This document shows positions 32,445 through 40,468 of a DNA stretch of 64,000 nucleotides, in pieces (within the stretch, counting starts at the first letter, position 1; each line of letters begins with the position of its first letter). A program made the translations under genes and the position numbers. Origin of the DNA: Chryseobacterium sp. 52 (lineage in GTDB: Bacteria; Bacteroidota; Bacteroidia; Flavobacteriales; Weeksellaceae); assembly GCF_002754245.1 (NCBI RefSeq), contig NZ_PEEX01000001.1:1530001-1594000 (forward strand), written 5' to 3'. The notes under the pieces are model-generated. The model was given only the letters and a program-made list of their open reading frames with translations. It searched no databases and was not told the DNA's origin.

Positions 32445-32452
32445 CAAATGTA
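32445..32452 (-). promoter_or_regulatory. -7 box (TACATTTG) almost touching the ABC gene start
   Basis: On the minus strand the sequence is TACATTTGTAATATG, with 4 bases between the box and the ATG. The transcript should be leaderless or nearly so. No -33 TTG at standard spacing. Confidence 0.55.
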
Positions 32453-32515
32453 AGGTTTTTATGAAAAAATAAAATTTTTTATTATATTAGCAGAAGTAAT
32501 AAAAATATATCAAAA

Positions 32516-33175
32516 ATGAGAAAAAAACTGTTTTCGTTAGCTATCCCTGCATTATTTATTGCTGCTGTAATGGTTTCTTGTAAAAAAGACAAACCTGTTA
32601 CCAGTGAAAGTAATGAAGTGACGACTACAAAAGACGGTAACCAGTATACATTGGATACATTGAACAGTAAAGTGGAGTGGAAAGGATATAAAATATTCAA
32701 ATCTGAAAACACAAGTCATTTCGGAACGATTAAGTTTGAAAGTGGCGATGTAACTATAAAAGAAGGGAAACTTGAAAGCGGAAAATTTGTTGCTGATATG
32801 AATTCTTTGACGTCAGTAGATCTTAAAAATGAGGCTGACAAGCTAGATAAGCTGAATGGTCATCTTAAGAGTGGTGATTTCTTTGAAGTGGAAAAATTTC
32901 CTACAGCTTCTTTTGAAATTACAAAAGTGACACCCGCTACGGAAGGAGATTACAATACGCTTCTGGATGGTAATTTAACCATTAAAGGAATTTCAAAACC
33001 GGTTCAGTTTAAAGCTAATGTTTCTGTAAAAGACGGAGAAGTAAGTGTGGCTACTGAGCCTAAAGATATCAAGAGAGAAGAGTTTGGGGTAAAGTTCCAG
33101 GCTCCTGCTGAAAACGGGGTGATTAAGGATGAGGTGACTCTTCAAATCAACGTTAAAGCATTAGAAAAGAAATAA
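32516..33175 (+). CDS. YceI-family lipoprotein
   Basis: A 219-residue protein with a lipoprotein signal (VMVSC, then KKDKP). The YceI domain follows: LDTLNSKVEWKGYKIFKSEN, HFGTIKFESGDVTIKEGKL, HLKSGDFFEVEKFPTASFEI, GNLTIKGISKPVQF. YceI proteins form a beta-barrel that holds isoprenoid lipids. The added lipid anchor would place it on the periplasmic side of a membrane. A terminator follows at 33208. Confidence 0.93.
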   Translation: MRKKLFSLAIPALFIAAVMVSCKKDKPVTSESNEVTTTKDGNQYTLDTLNSKVEWKGYKIFKSENTSHFGTIKFESGDVTIKEGKLESGKFVADMNSLTSVDLKNEADKLDKLNGHLKSGDFFEVEKFPTASFEITKVTPATEGDYNTLLDGNLTIKGISKPVQFKANVSVKDGEVSVATEPKDIKREEFGVKFQAPAENGVIKDEVTLQINVKALEKK

Positions 33176-33207
33176 TTTTTTTATTTAAGTGAAATAAGTG
33201 ATTGAAG

Positions 33208-33237
33208 TCTGCCTCCCATAAAGGGGCAGATTTTTTT
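33208..33237 (+). terminator. Terminator of the YceI gene
   Basis: TCTGCCTC at 33208-33215 pairs with GGGGCAGA at 33223-33230 (one G-T pair), followed by seven Ts. Confidence 0.82.
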
Positions 33238-33269
33238 ATCACAGATTCATTATTCAACTTAAAAAAACG

Positions 33270-33277
33270 TATTTTTG
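33270..33277 (+). promoter_or_regulatory. -7 box (TATTTTTG) for pheS
   Basis: Exact TAnnTTTG match 25 bases before the pheS ATG, giving a leader of about 20 nt. No -33 TTG at 19-20 bp. Confidence 0.5.
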
Positions 33278-33302
33278 CAAAACATTTTGAAAGGGTAAAA
33301 CA

Positions 33303-34313
33303 ATGATAGAAAAGATAGAAGAACTACTTACCGAAGTAAATGGCTTCAATGCTACATCTAAAGAGGAAATTGAAAACTTCCGAATTAAATATAATGGTAA
33401 AAAAGGAGTTCTAAACGATTTTTACGAAACATTAAAGGAAGTTCCAAACGACCAGAAAAAAGAATTCGGACAGAAAATCAATTCTTTGAAACAGGCCGTT
33501 GCGGGAAAACTGGATGATCTGAAAGATTCTTCCCAGTCTGTTATTATCACAGAGAAAGAAGATCTTACAAGACCGGCTTTTCCATTGGATCTTGGGTCAA
33601 GACACCCAATCAATCTGGTGAAAAACAGGATTATTGACATTTTCAAATCTATAGGTTTCGCAGTTGCTGACGGCCCTGAAATTGAGGATGACTGGCACAA
33701 CTTTACGGCTCTTAACCTTCCTGAATACCATCCGGCAAGAGATATGCAAGATACTTTCTTTATCGAGCAGAATCCGGATATCCTTTTAAGAACGCATACT
33801 TCTTCTGTACAGATTCGTTATATGGAAGAAAACCAGCCGCCAATCAGAATTCTTTCTCCGGGAAGAGTATTCCGTAATGAGGCTATTTCTTCACGTTCAC
33901 ACTGTATATTCCATCAGATCGAAGGATTGTATATTGATGAGAATGTAAGTTTTGCAGATCTTAAACAAACAATTCAGTTCTTTACCACTGAGCTTTTTGG
34001 AAAATCCAAGATCAGAATGAGACCTTCTTATTTCCCTTTCACAGAGCCCAGTGCTGAAATTGATGTGTATTGGGGATTGAATTCTGAAACCGATTACAGG
34101 ATTACAAAAGGAACAGGTTGGCTTGAGATCATGGGATGCGGAATGGTAGATCCAGCCGTTTTAAAAAACGTGAATATCGATGCTGAGAAATATTCAGGAT
34201 ATGCTTTCGGAATGGGTATTGAAAGAATCACAATGCTTCTTTACCAGATGAGCGATATCAGAATGTTCTTTGAAAACGATATCAGAACTTTAGAACAGTT
34301 TAAAACATTATAA
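33303..34313 (+). CDS. pheS: Phenylalanine-tRNA ligase alpha subunit
   Basis: A 336-residue protein. The N-terminal coiled coil (residues 1-90) is followed by the class II catalytic core: HPINLVKNRIIDIFKSIGF, DWHNFTALNLPEYHPARDMQDTF (motif 1 region), RTHTSSVQIRYM and FRNEAISSRSHCIFHQIEG (motif 2), and FGMGIERITMLLYQMSDIR (motif 3). It charges tRNA-Phe as an alpha2-beta2 complex with PheT. No pheT is adjacent here. A strong terminator follows directly, so it is transcribed alone. Confidence 0.97.
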   Translation: MIEKIEELLTEVNGFNATSKEEIENFRIKYNGKKGVLNDFYETLKEVPNDQKKEFGQKINSLKQAVAGKLDDLKDSSQSVIITEKEDLTRPAFPLDLGSRHPINLVKNRIIDIFKSIGFAVADGPEIEDDWHNFTALNLPEYHPARDMQDTFFIEQNPDILLRTHTSSVQIRYMEENQPPIRILSPGRVFRNEAISSRSHCIFHQIEGLYIDENVSFADLKQTIQFFTTELFGKSKIRMRPSYFPFTEPSAEIDVYWGLNSETDYRITKGTGWLEIMGCGMVDPAVLKNVNIDAEKYSGYAFGMGIERITMLLYQMSDIRMFFENDIRTLEQFKTL

Positions 34314-34320
34314 AAAATTA

Positions 34321-34350
34321 AACCTCCGGAATTTCCGGAGGTTTTTTGTT
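34321..34350 (+). terminator. Terminator of pheS
   Basis: AACCTCCGGA at 34321-34330 and TCCGGAGGTT at 34334-34343 form a 10-bp stem with a 3-base loop, followed by TTTTTG. Confidence 0.9.
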
Positions 34351-34678
34351 TTTAATTACTGACCTAAGAAACAAAACGTAATTAAAAACGATAAGTATTG
34401 AAAATTTACAACGTGTATTGTCCTTGTTACTGACAGTCAAAAATTACTTTTCTGCTTTCTAAACCCCATTTGTGCTATGGAATGTTGAAGCATCCTTCAT
34501 ATCTGCTGCTATTAGTAAGACAATCCATATTAAAAATCTATTACAGACTTTTGAAAAAAAAGTTTTTTTTCCTTTTAATTTATAATACTGCTTATACATC
34601 ATAACGATTAAATGTTAAACAACCCCCGGTCTTTAGGGCGGGTTATGCTTTTTTGTAATTTTACTCTTTAAAAAAATT
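34351..34678. other. Gap between pheS and the 34679 gene
   Basis: A 328-base stretch without a coding-like frame on either strand. Near its right end, AACCCCCGGTCTTTAGGGCG and GGGTT followed by ATGCTTTTTTG could form a weak GC hairpin with a T-run, about 30 bases before the next gene. No exact -7 box was found for the downstream gene. Confidence 0.4.
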
Positions 34679-35227
34679 ATGAGAAAATTATTATTATTTC
34701 CACTTTTAATAGTGGCGGGTGCATTAAGTGCCCAGAAAGTTGAAGTTTCAGCAAGTTATGGAGCACCTTCAGTATATGGTGCTGCGTACTCCTTAGGATC
34801 TGCATTAGTTAATGCTTTTTTTAATTCCAATGAGGAAGAGCCTTCCAGTAAAGGAGTGGCTGCCGTAGGGGTAATGATGTACAGCGGAAATATGAAATGG
34901 CGTTATGGAGTAGATGTTACCAATGAATTTTTCAGTACAACAGAGTCTGTTTCAAAACAGAACATATTAGCTGTACTTCCAAAGGTAGATTACTTTTGGC
35001 TAAGCAAAGAAAAGTTCGGTTTATATTCCGGAGTAAGTGTTGGAGCTCACTTTATAAGTACTACCTATGTGGGAAAAGATAAAAAAGAAAGCAAAGATAC
35101 AAGTACCGGTTTTGGATACAATGTAGTGCCAATTGGGGTTAAATATGGAGGAAACCTGAGTGTTTTCATGGAAACTAATGTCGGGATGAAAGGTATTGTT
35201 CAGGGAGGTGTTTCCTACAAATTCTAG
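34679..35227 (+). CDS. Small outer-membrane beta-barrel protein, unknown function
   Basis: A 182-residue protein with a signal peptide (MRKLLLFPLLIVAGALSAQ). The mature part alternates polar and aromatic residues in strands (VEVSASYGAPSVYGAAYSLG, GVMMYSGNMKWRYGVDV, FGLYSGVSVGAHFIST) and ends in the aromatic terminal strand GGVSYKF typical of outer-membrane barrels. Size suggests eight strands. Function unknown. A bidirectional terminator follows. Confidence 0.8.
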   Translation: MRKLLLFPLLIVAGALSAQKVEVSASYGAPSVYGAAYSLGSALVNAFFNSNEEEPSSKGVAAVGVMMYSGNMKWRYGVDVTNEFFSTTESVSKQNILAVLPKVDYFWLSKEKFGLYSGVSVGAHFISTTYVGKDKKESKDTSTGFGYNVVPIGVKYGGNLSVFMETNVGMKGIVQGGVSYKF

Positions 35228-35235
35228 AGATTAAA

Positions 35236-35266
35236 AAAAGGAGCGGTTAAAAAAACTGCTCCTTTT
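35236..35266. terminator. Bidirectional terminator between convergent genes
   Basis: AAAAGGAGC at 35236-35244 pairs with GCTCCTTTT at 35258-35266 around an A-rich loop. It serves the barrel gene ending at 35227 and the DUF3108 gene ending at 35293. Confidence 0.8.
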
Positions 35267-35292
35267 AAATTGTAAAAGACTAGTTATTTCTT

Positions 35293-36063
35293 TTACTTAA
35301 TATATTTTAATGGATATTTCACATTTTTAACATCATCAATACTTGCTTTAAGTGAACCTACAGCCAGTTCAGCCTTTAAGAGCATAGGAATATGATTAGC
35401 ATCATTGGTGACCCACATCGTTACCCCTTCTTTTTCCTTGAAAACCCTTCCGCTTTTTACAGACGGAATAATCTTCAGACAATTAATAGTACCGAGTTTT
35501 GTTTTCAGATCTTCTGTTCCTGTTACTTTTAGCTGGAACGGAAACATCTCATCATCAATCCATACATTCATATTGATGACTGTTCCTACCTTCAGTTCGC
35601 TTGTATTTTTGCTTCTCAGATAATAGAAGCAGGAAAGCATATCCTGAACTCCCTTTACCGATTTGATGACCTTTGAACCATTCGCTGGAGTCTTTTTATC
35701 AGTTAAGATGAGTGTATTGTTGTCATGGTTGAAGACGGTTTCAAAATGCTGGCGGTAGCTACCTTCACGCACATTTCTTACGTAAAAGCTTGGGAGGCCG
35801 GTTTCTGTGTTAATGAAGCTTTCATATAGATCTTCTACTTTAAAGAAGGCTTTTACGGCTCCTGTAGTCTGCCCTGTGCCTTTTACATAGAGGTGGGGAG
35901 CACCCATGTAACTGGTTTTTTTTGCCGTAAGATTGGCGGTTCCGGCGTTCAGGATTCCGTAGTGGATTCTGAATGTAATAGACTCACCATCAGCAATATT
36001 GTCGATCTGAGCATGACTCAGCAGGAACATACATATTGCAAAAACACTTAAAATTTTCTTCAT
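35293..36063 (-). CDS. DUF3108 domain-containing secreted protein
   Basis: A 256-residue protein with a signal peptide (MKKILSVFAICMFLLSHAQ). Domain features: GESITFRIHYGILNAGTANLTA, YVKGTGQTTGAVKAFFKVED, DMLSCFYYLRSKNTSELKVG, and MWVTNDANHIPMLLKAELAVGSL. These match the DUF3108 periplasmic protein family, whose function is unknown. It is a single-gene unit with -7 box TAAATTTG at 36090-36097. Confidence 0.9.
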   Translation of the reverse strand: MKKILSVFAICMFLLSHAQIDNIADGESITFRIHYGILNAGTANLTAKKTSYMGAPHLYVKGTGQTTGAVKAFFKVEDLYESFINTETGLPSFYVRNVREGSYRQHFETVFNHDNNTLILTDKKTPANGSKVIKSVKGVQDMLSCFYYLRSKNTSELKVGTVINMNVWIDDEMFPFQLKVTGTEDLKTKLGTINCLKIIPSVKSGRVFKEKEGVTMWVTNDANHIPMLLKAELAVGSLKASIDDVKNVKYPLKYIK

Positions 36064-36089
36064 GATATGACATTTAACAAAAACACTGC

Positions 36090-36097
36090 CAAATTTA
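36090..36097 (-). promoter_or_regulatory. -7 box (TAAATTTG) for the DUF3108 gene
   Basis: Exact minus-strand match to TAnnTTTG, 26 bases before the ATG; predicted leader of about 20 nt. No -33 at standard spacing. Confidence 0.45.
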
Positions 36098-36179
36098 AGA
36101 TTCTTATGGATTCACCGGCATTTGATAAATCTCAGGTTTTTATTTAGAATCAATTAAATATGCTTCGCATTAAAATTAG

Positions 36180-36187
36180 TAAATTTG
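36180..36187 (+). promoter_or_regulatory. -7 box (TAAATTTG) for the ferredoxin reductase gene
   Basis: Exact match to TAnnTTTG, 33 bases before the ATG at 36221, giving a leader of about 27 nt. No -33 at standard spacing. Confidence 0.5.
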
Positions 36188-36220
36188 CAGTTACATGTAT
36201 AATTAAATTATCTTTTTATT

Positions 36221-37276
36221 ATGATAACCACTGATATATTGATCATAGGAGCCGGACCTACCGGGCTTTTTGCTGTTTTTGAAGCAGGTTTATTAAAAAT
36301 GAAGTGCCACATTATCGATGCGCTTCCGCAGCCAGGAGGACAGCTAGCTGAGCTTTACCCTAAAAAGCCTATTTTCGATATTCCCGGATATCCTTCTGTA
36401 AATGCGGGAGAATTAGTAGATAATTTGATGGAACAGATCAAGCAGTTCCAGCCGGGATTCACTTTGGGAGAAACTGCTGTTTCTTATACAAAAGTAGACG
36501 ATGAATGGTTTGAAGTGATCACCAACAAAGGAACGGTTCACAGATGTAAGGCTATTGCCATTGCAGGTGGATTGGGAACTTTTGAACCCAGAAAACCTAC
36601 TTTCGAAAATGTTGCTGATTATGAAGAAAAAGGTCTTGAATATTTCGTTAAAGAACCTGAGCATTTCAGAGATAAAAAAGTAGTGATCGCCGGAGGTGGT
36701 GATTCTGCACTGGACTGGAGTGTTTTCCTTTCAAATGTTGCAAGTGAAGTTACTTTGATCCACAGAAGAAACGAGTTCAGAGGAGCTTTGGATTCAGTGG
36801 AAAAAGTTCAGGATCTTAAAAACCAGGGGAAAATTAAATTGATTACACCTGCTGAAGTTACCGGTATCAAAGGAGACGGAAAAGTAGAAGCAATCACGGT
36901 AGAAATTGAAGGACAGGATGCTTTCGATATCGAAACAGATTATTTTATTCCTTTATTCGGACTGACTCCAAAATTGGGTGAGATCGCAAACTGGGGACTG
37001 AATATCGAGAAAAATGCCATCGTGGTAAACAATGCGCTTGATTATCAGACGAACATCGAAGGAATCTATGCAATCGGAGATATCAATACCTATCCGGGGA
37101 AATTGAAGCTGATCCTTTGCGGTTTCCACGAAGCTACTTTGATGTGTCAGAGTGTTTACAACAGACTGAATCCAGGGAAGAAATTTGTACTAAAATATAC
37201 GACAGTAAGCGGTGTAGACGGATTTGACGGTAGCCGTAAAGAAGCAGAAAAGGCAGTTGTGAAAAAAATTGACTAA
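36221..37276 (+). CDS. Ferredoxin-NADP reductase, thioredoxin-reductase-like
   Basis: A 351-residue flavoprotein. The FAD site is at the N-terminus (IIGAGPTGLFAVFEAGLL) with GGQLAELYPKKPIFDIPG; the NADPH site is VIAGGGDSALDWSVFLS with IHRRNEFRG; YAIGDINTYPG ends the FAD domain. The active CxxC of thioredoxin reductase is absent, and the C-terminal extension matches the ferredoxin/flavodoxin-reductase type found in Bacteroidota and Firmicutes. The next gene encodes a 2Fe-2S ferredoxin 12 bases away, a likely electron partner. Confidence 0.93.
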   Translation: MITTDILIIGAGPTGLFAVFEAGLLKMKCHIIDALPQPGGQLAELYPKKPIFDIPGYPSVNAGELVDNLMEQIKQFQPGFTLGETAVSYTKVDDEWFEVITNKGTVHRCKAIAIAGGLGTFEPRKPTFENVADYEEKGLEYFVKEPEHFRDKKVVIAGGGDSALDWSVFLSNVASEVTLIHRRNEFRGALDSVEKVQDLKNQGKIKLITPAEVTGIKGDGKVEAITVEIEGQDAFDIETDYFIPLFGLTPKLGEIANWGLNIEKNAIVVNNALDYQTNIEGIYAIGDINTYPGKLKLILCGFHEATLMCQSVYNRLNPGKKFVLKYTTVSGVDGFDGSRKEAEKAVVKKID

Positions 37277-37281
37277 TTTTG
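37274..37281 (+). promoter_or_regulatory. -7 box (TAATTTTG) overlapping the reductase stop codon
   Basis: The TAA stop of the reductase gene is the first three bases of TAATTTTG, which lies 7 bases before the ferredoxin ATG. It would allow the ferredoxin to be transcribed separately with almost no leader. The nearest TTG upstream is only 14 bp away, so no proper -33 is present. Confidence 0.4.
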
Positions 37282-37288
37282 CATTATT

Positions 37289-37618
37289 ATGTCAGATATT
37301 AATATTAAGATCACCGATCGGGAAGGGGTAACCCATGATGTTGTAGCGCCTACAGATATGTCTATGAACCTGATGGAGATCATCCGTTCTTATGAATTGG
37401 CGGAAGAGGGAACTATCGGAGTATGCGGAGGAATGGCGATGTGCGCCTCATGTCAGGTATATGTAATTAGTGATCCGGGCCTTGAGGTTATGGGAGATGA
37501 AGAAGATGCGATGCTGGCGGAAGCTTACCATGTAAAAGAGAACAGCAGACTGGGATGCCAGCTGCATATGATGGATAGCATGGAAGGTCTTGAAGTGGCA
37601 ATTGCTCCTTATCCTTAG
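37289..37618 (+). CDS. 2Fe-2S ferredoxin (adrenodoxin/putidaredoxin type)
   Basis: A 109-residue protein with the cluster cysteines Cys46, Cys52, Cys55 and Cys90 (VCGGMAMCASCQVYV and LGCQLHM), spacing C-x5-C-x2-C-x34-C. This matches vertebrate-type ferredoxins that serve P450s and iron-sulfur assembly. The preceding gene encodes a likely reductase. A bidirectional terminator follows. Confidence 0.95.
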   Translation: MSDINIKITDREGVTHDVVAPTDMSMNLMEIIRSYELAEEGTIGVCGGMAMCASCQVYVISDPGLEVMGDEEDAMLAEAYHVKENSRLGCQLHMMDSMEGLEVAIAPYP

Positions 37619-37643
37619 AATACATTTAATTTTAGTTAATATA

Positions 37644-37671
37644 AAAACCGCCTGGATTTCTGGGCGGTTTT
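37644..37671. terminator. Bidirectional terminator after the ferredoxin gene
   Basis: AAAACCGCC at 37644-37652 and GGCGGTTTT at 37663-37671 form a 9-bp stem flanked by A and T runs. It lies between the ferredoxin stop and the stop of the convergent gene at 37673. Confidence 0.85.
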
Positions 37672-37672
37672 G

Positions 37673-38227
37673 TTATAGTTTAAATAAAGTGATCAGTTCC
37701 TGATATAGCTGATATAAATATTCTGTATTTGGAGAGCAGTTACCATTGTTAATTTCTATAAATTGGTCCTTTTTTAATGCGTAAACCATTATTCCGCTTC
37801 CATCAGTACACATTGACTGAACTTTATAATTCTCTTTTTGCCAAAAATTATTTTTCTTTATTAAAGCTGAGAATCTGTTATATTGATCATTGGTAAGCTT
37901 CTCTTCTTTTAAAATTTCAACTCGTGGCTCCTGATATTCTCCAGTTTTCTGATTGTAACCACTTTTATAGATTTTTTTCTTTACAATAGTTGTTATCTTT
38001 CCTTTTTTTTCAATCCGGATAAGATAATCTTCCCTAAATGCAGACCATTTAAAAAACTGATAAACTAATTCATCATTTTTAAGTTTTGATTTGTCCAGAC
38101 ATTTTAAAGGTTTCTCCTTGAGTTCATTGACAAAATAGGTACATAGATCTTTATCATCCGTATTTTGTGAATATGAGGTAGAAAACATAAAGATCAGAAT
38201 GAAAATTGATAATTGCTTAAATCCCAT
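37673..38227 (-). CDS. Secreted protein, unknown function
   Basis: A 184-residue protein with a signal peptide (MGFKQLSIFILIFMFSTSYSQ). Mature part: lysine-rich, with ITTIVKKKIYKSGYNQKTG and a motif CTDGSGIMVYALKKDQFIEINNGNC containing two cysteines that may bridge. No family recognised. Its ATG overlaps the stop of the upstream LOG gene by one base (TAATG), so the two are coupled, though their products act in different places. Confidence 0.75.
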   Translation of the reverse strand: MGFKQLSIFILIFMFSTSYSQNTDDKDLCTYFVNELKEKPLKCLDKSKLKNDELVYQFFKWSAFREDYLIRIEKKGKITTIVKKKIYKSGYNQKTGEYQEPRVEILKEEKLTNDQYNRFSALIKKNNFWQKENYKVQSMCTDGSGIMVYALKKDQFIEINNGNCSPNTEYLYQLYQELITLFKL

Positions 38228-38808
38228 TATACTTCATCTTTCGAAATCCATTTGCCAACACTAGGAGCCTGGTAGTTCTTCATCTTTTCCAAAAGTTCAT
38301 CAATGTTTCCGCTGATCAAAAGCATATCTCTGTTGACTTGCTTCAAGAACCCTTTATCTACCATTGTTTGAACCAATAGTATGAGATCATCATAAAATCC
38401 GTCAATATTCAAAATTCCGATTGGCTTTTTATGGAGTCCAAGCTGTGCCCATGTGATCATTTCAAAAAACTCTTCCAGCGTTCCGTAACCGCCGGGAAGA
38501 ACGATTACTCCGTCACAGAGATCATTCATCTTTGTTTTTCTTTCATGCATGGTCTCTACGATGATCAGTTCGGTCAGATTTTTATGGGCAATTTCTTTGG
38601 ATTGCAGGAAGTGGGGGAGAACTCCGATAGCTTTTCCTCCTTCACGTAATGTTCCATCTGCTACAGCTCCCATCAGGCCGACATCTGCACCGCCGTAAAT
38701 CAGTTGTATGTTTTGTTTAGCCAGTGTTTGTCCAAGCAGAAAAGCCTGGTCTTTAAAAATATCGTCTGTACCGGAACTTGAGCCACAGAATACTGTTATA
38801 CTTTTCAT
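38227..38808 (-). CDS. LOG-family protein (TIGR00730), nucleotide 5'-monophosphate phosphoribohydrolase
   Basis: A 193-residue Rossmann-fold protein starting MKSITVFCGSSSG. The in-frame start at 38817 is a TTG and is not used here. The signature PGGYGTLEEFFE and the arginine in MHERKTKMND are the catalytic residues of the family, first described as cytokinin riboside monophosphate hydrolases and now seen widely in bacteria. Its physiological substrate here is uncertain. Confidence 0.93.
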   Translation of the reverse strand: MKSITVFCGSSSGTDDIFKDQAFLLGQTLAKQNIQLIYGGADVGLMGAVADGTLREGGKAIGVLPHFLQSKEIAHKNLTELIIVETMHERKTKMNDLCDGVIVLPGGYGTLEEFFEMITWAQLGLHKKPIGILNIDGFYDDLILLVQTMVDKGFLKQVNRDMLLISGNIDELLEKMKNYQAPSVGKWISKDEV

Positions 38809-38862
38809 GATGATCAATCGTCTTAAAGGTTTTAGATTTTATATTTAATGATTAAAATTAAA

Positions 38863-38892
38863 AATGTCCAAAATCAGATGATTTTGGACATT
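38863..38892 (-). terminator. Terminator of pepD
   Basis: AATGTCCAAAATC at 38863-38875 and GATTTTGGACATT at 38880-38892 form a 13-bp perfect stem. On the minus strand it is followed by a T-rich run (TTTTAATTTTAA), about 20 bases past the stop at 38914. Confidence 0.85.
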
Positions 38893-38913
38893 CAATATAG
38901 CAATTTTATCTTT

Positions 38914-40359
38914 CTATTTTAAAGGAATATTCGCTAAAATATCTTTAGTGAAGCTCCAGAATTTCTGTGCCGAAGGAATATTGGCTTTTTCCTCAGGAGA
39001 GTGTGCTCCTCTGATTGTTGGGCCAAAACTTACCATTTCCATTTCAGGATAATTAGCTCCGATAATACCACATTCCAATCCTGCATGACAAGCTACAACA
39101 GCAGGCTTTTCACCGAATTTTTCTGTGTAGATCTTTTCCATTAACTGTACGATCTCAGAACCCGGTTTTGGTTTCCATCCCGGATAAGAACCACTGAATT
39201 CTACATTCATTCCTGCCAGTTCAGAAACAGATTTTAACTGCTCGGAAACAGAATCTTTTGAAGAATCTACAGAAGATCTTGAAAGGTTTAATATTTTCAG
39301 TTCACCACCCTTCAATTCTACCCTTGCCACGTTGTTGGAAGATTCTACAAGATCTTTTACATCAGGACTCATTCTGTAGACACCGTTGTGAAGAGACTTC
39401 AACACTAAGATGATTTTCTTTGAATCCTCTTCTGATACAGCTTTGTCAGAAGTTGTTGAGTTTTCAATATTAATCTGAAGATTAGGCTCAACAGATGCAA
39501 ACTCCTCTAAAATCTCCTTTTTAAGTCCTGTCGTGATTTCTTCTATGAACTCATGGGCATTTCTTACGGAAACCAGCGCTACACCTTCTCTCGGGATTGC
39601 ATTTCTTAATCCGCCCCCGTCAATAGAAATCAACTGGATATTTTCTTTAGCCAATCCCTTGTAAAGAAGTCTTCCAAGAATGATGTTAGCATTTCCAAAA
39701 CCTTTATGGATATCCATTCCGGAGTGTCCACCCTGAAGACCTTTCACTTCAATTCTTACGATCTGACCTTTTGAAGCTTCAGTTCCATAAGTTTGAGTTA
39801 CCGTAACGTCAATTCCTCCTGCACAGCCGATATCAATTTCATCGTCTTCTTCCGTATCAAGGTTTAATAAAATTTCTCCCGTCAATTGTCCCGGTTTCAA
39901 TCCTATTGCTCCTGTCATACCCGTTTCTTCATCTATTGTGAAAAGAGCTTCCAAAGCCGGATGCGGAATATCAGAGCTTTCAAGGATAGACATGATAGTC
40001 GCTACTCCCAGGCCGTTGTCCGCCCCTAAAGTTGTTCCTTTTGCCTTTACCCAGTCTCCGTCAACTTCCATTTTAATTCCTTCAGTTTCGAAATCGAAAT
40101 TAACGTCGTTGTTTTTCTGACATACCATATCCAGATGCGACTGAAGTACGATGGATTTGCGGTTTTCCATACCTGCAGTAGCCGGTTTTCTGATAATAAC
40201 GTTTCCTACTTCATCTACAGTAGTTTCCAATCCTAAATTTTCACCAAATCCTTTGATGAAAGCAATGACTCTTTCTTCTTTTTTAGATGGTCTTGGAACT
40301 GCATTTAATTTGGAGAAATTTTTCCAGATAATCTGCGGTTCTATATTAGATAATTCCAT
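38914..40359 (-). CDS. pepD: Aminoacyl-histidine dipeptidase (M20 family)
   Basis: A 481-residue metallopeptidase with the M20 zinc site: LQSHLDMVCQK (His and catalytic Asp), TTLGADNGLGVA (bridging Asp), FTIDEETGMTGA (Glu pair) and, later, VACHAGLECGI and SFGPTIRGAHSPEE (His). It cleaves dipeptides, notably Xaa-His and carnosine-like substrates. A typical dimerisation domain is inserted between about 205 and 385. A single-gene unit with -7 box TAATTTTG at 40376-40383. Confidence 0.95.
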   Translation of the reverse strand: MELSNIEPQIIWKNFSKLNAVPRPSKKEERVIAFIKGFGENLGLETTVDEVGNVIIRKPATAGMENRKSIVLQSHLDMVCQKNNDVNFDFETEGIKMEVDGDWVKAKGTTLGADNGLGVATIMSILESSDIPHPALEALFTIDEETGMTGAIGLKPGQLTGEILLNLDTEEDDEIDIGCAGGIDVTVTQTYGTEASKGQIVRIEVKGLQGGHSGMDIHKGFGNANIILGRLLYKGLAKENIQLISIDGGGLRNAIPREGVALVSVRNAHEFIEEITTGLKKEILEEFASVEPNLQINIENSTTSDKAVSEEDSKKIILVLKSLHNGVYRMSPDVKDLVESSNNVARVELKGGELKILNLSRSSVDSSKDSVSEQLKSVSELAGMNVEFSGSYPGWKPKPGSEIVQLMEKIYTEKFGEKPAVVACHAGLECGIIGANYPEMEMVSFGPTIRGAHSPEEKANIPSAQKFWSFTKDILANIPLK

Positions 40360-40375
40360 GAACTTTTATTTTTAT

Positions 40376-40383
40376 CAAAATTA
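40376..40383 (-). promoter_or_regulatory. -7 box (TAATTTTG) for pepD
   Basis: Exact TAnnTTTG match on the minus strand, 16 bases before the pepD ATG, giving a leader of about 11 nt. No -33 at standard spacing. Confidence 0.45.
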
Positions 40384-40390
40384 CAAAATA

Positions 40391-40462
40391 AAAAATGCTT
40401 CCGTGAATTCAGAAGCATTTTTTATAAGTTGTATTAGGGTAAAAAGGCAAAATTGCCCTTTT
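40391..40462 (-). terminator. Two hairpins downstream of the 40469 lipoprotein gene
   Basis: The near hairpin pairs AAAAGGCAA with TTGCCCTTTT at 40442-40462, seven bases beyond the stop. The farther one pairs AAAAATGCTTC at 40391-40401 with GAAGCATTTTT at 40412-40422. Both are flanked by A/T runs and shield the pepD promoter from the upstream genes. Confidence 0.72.
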
Positions 40463-40468
40463 GTTTTT

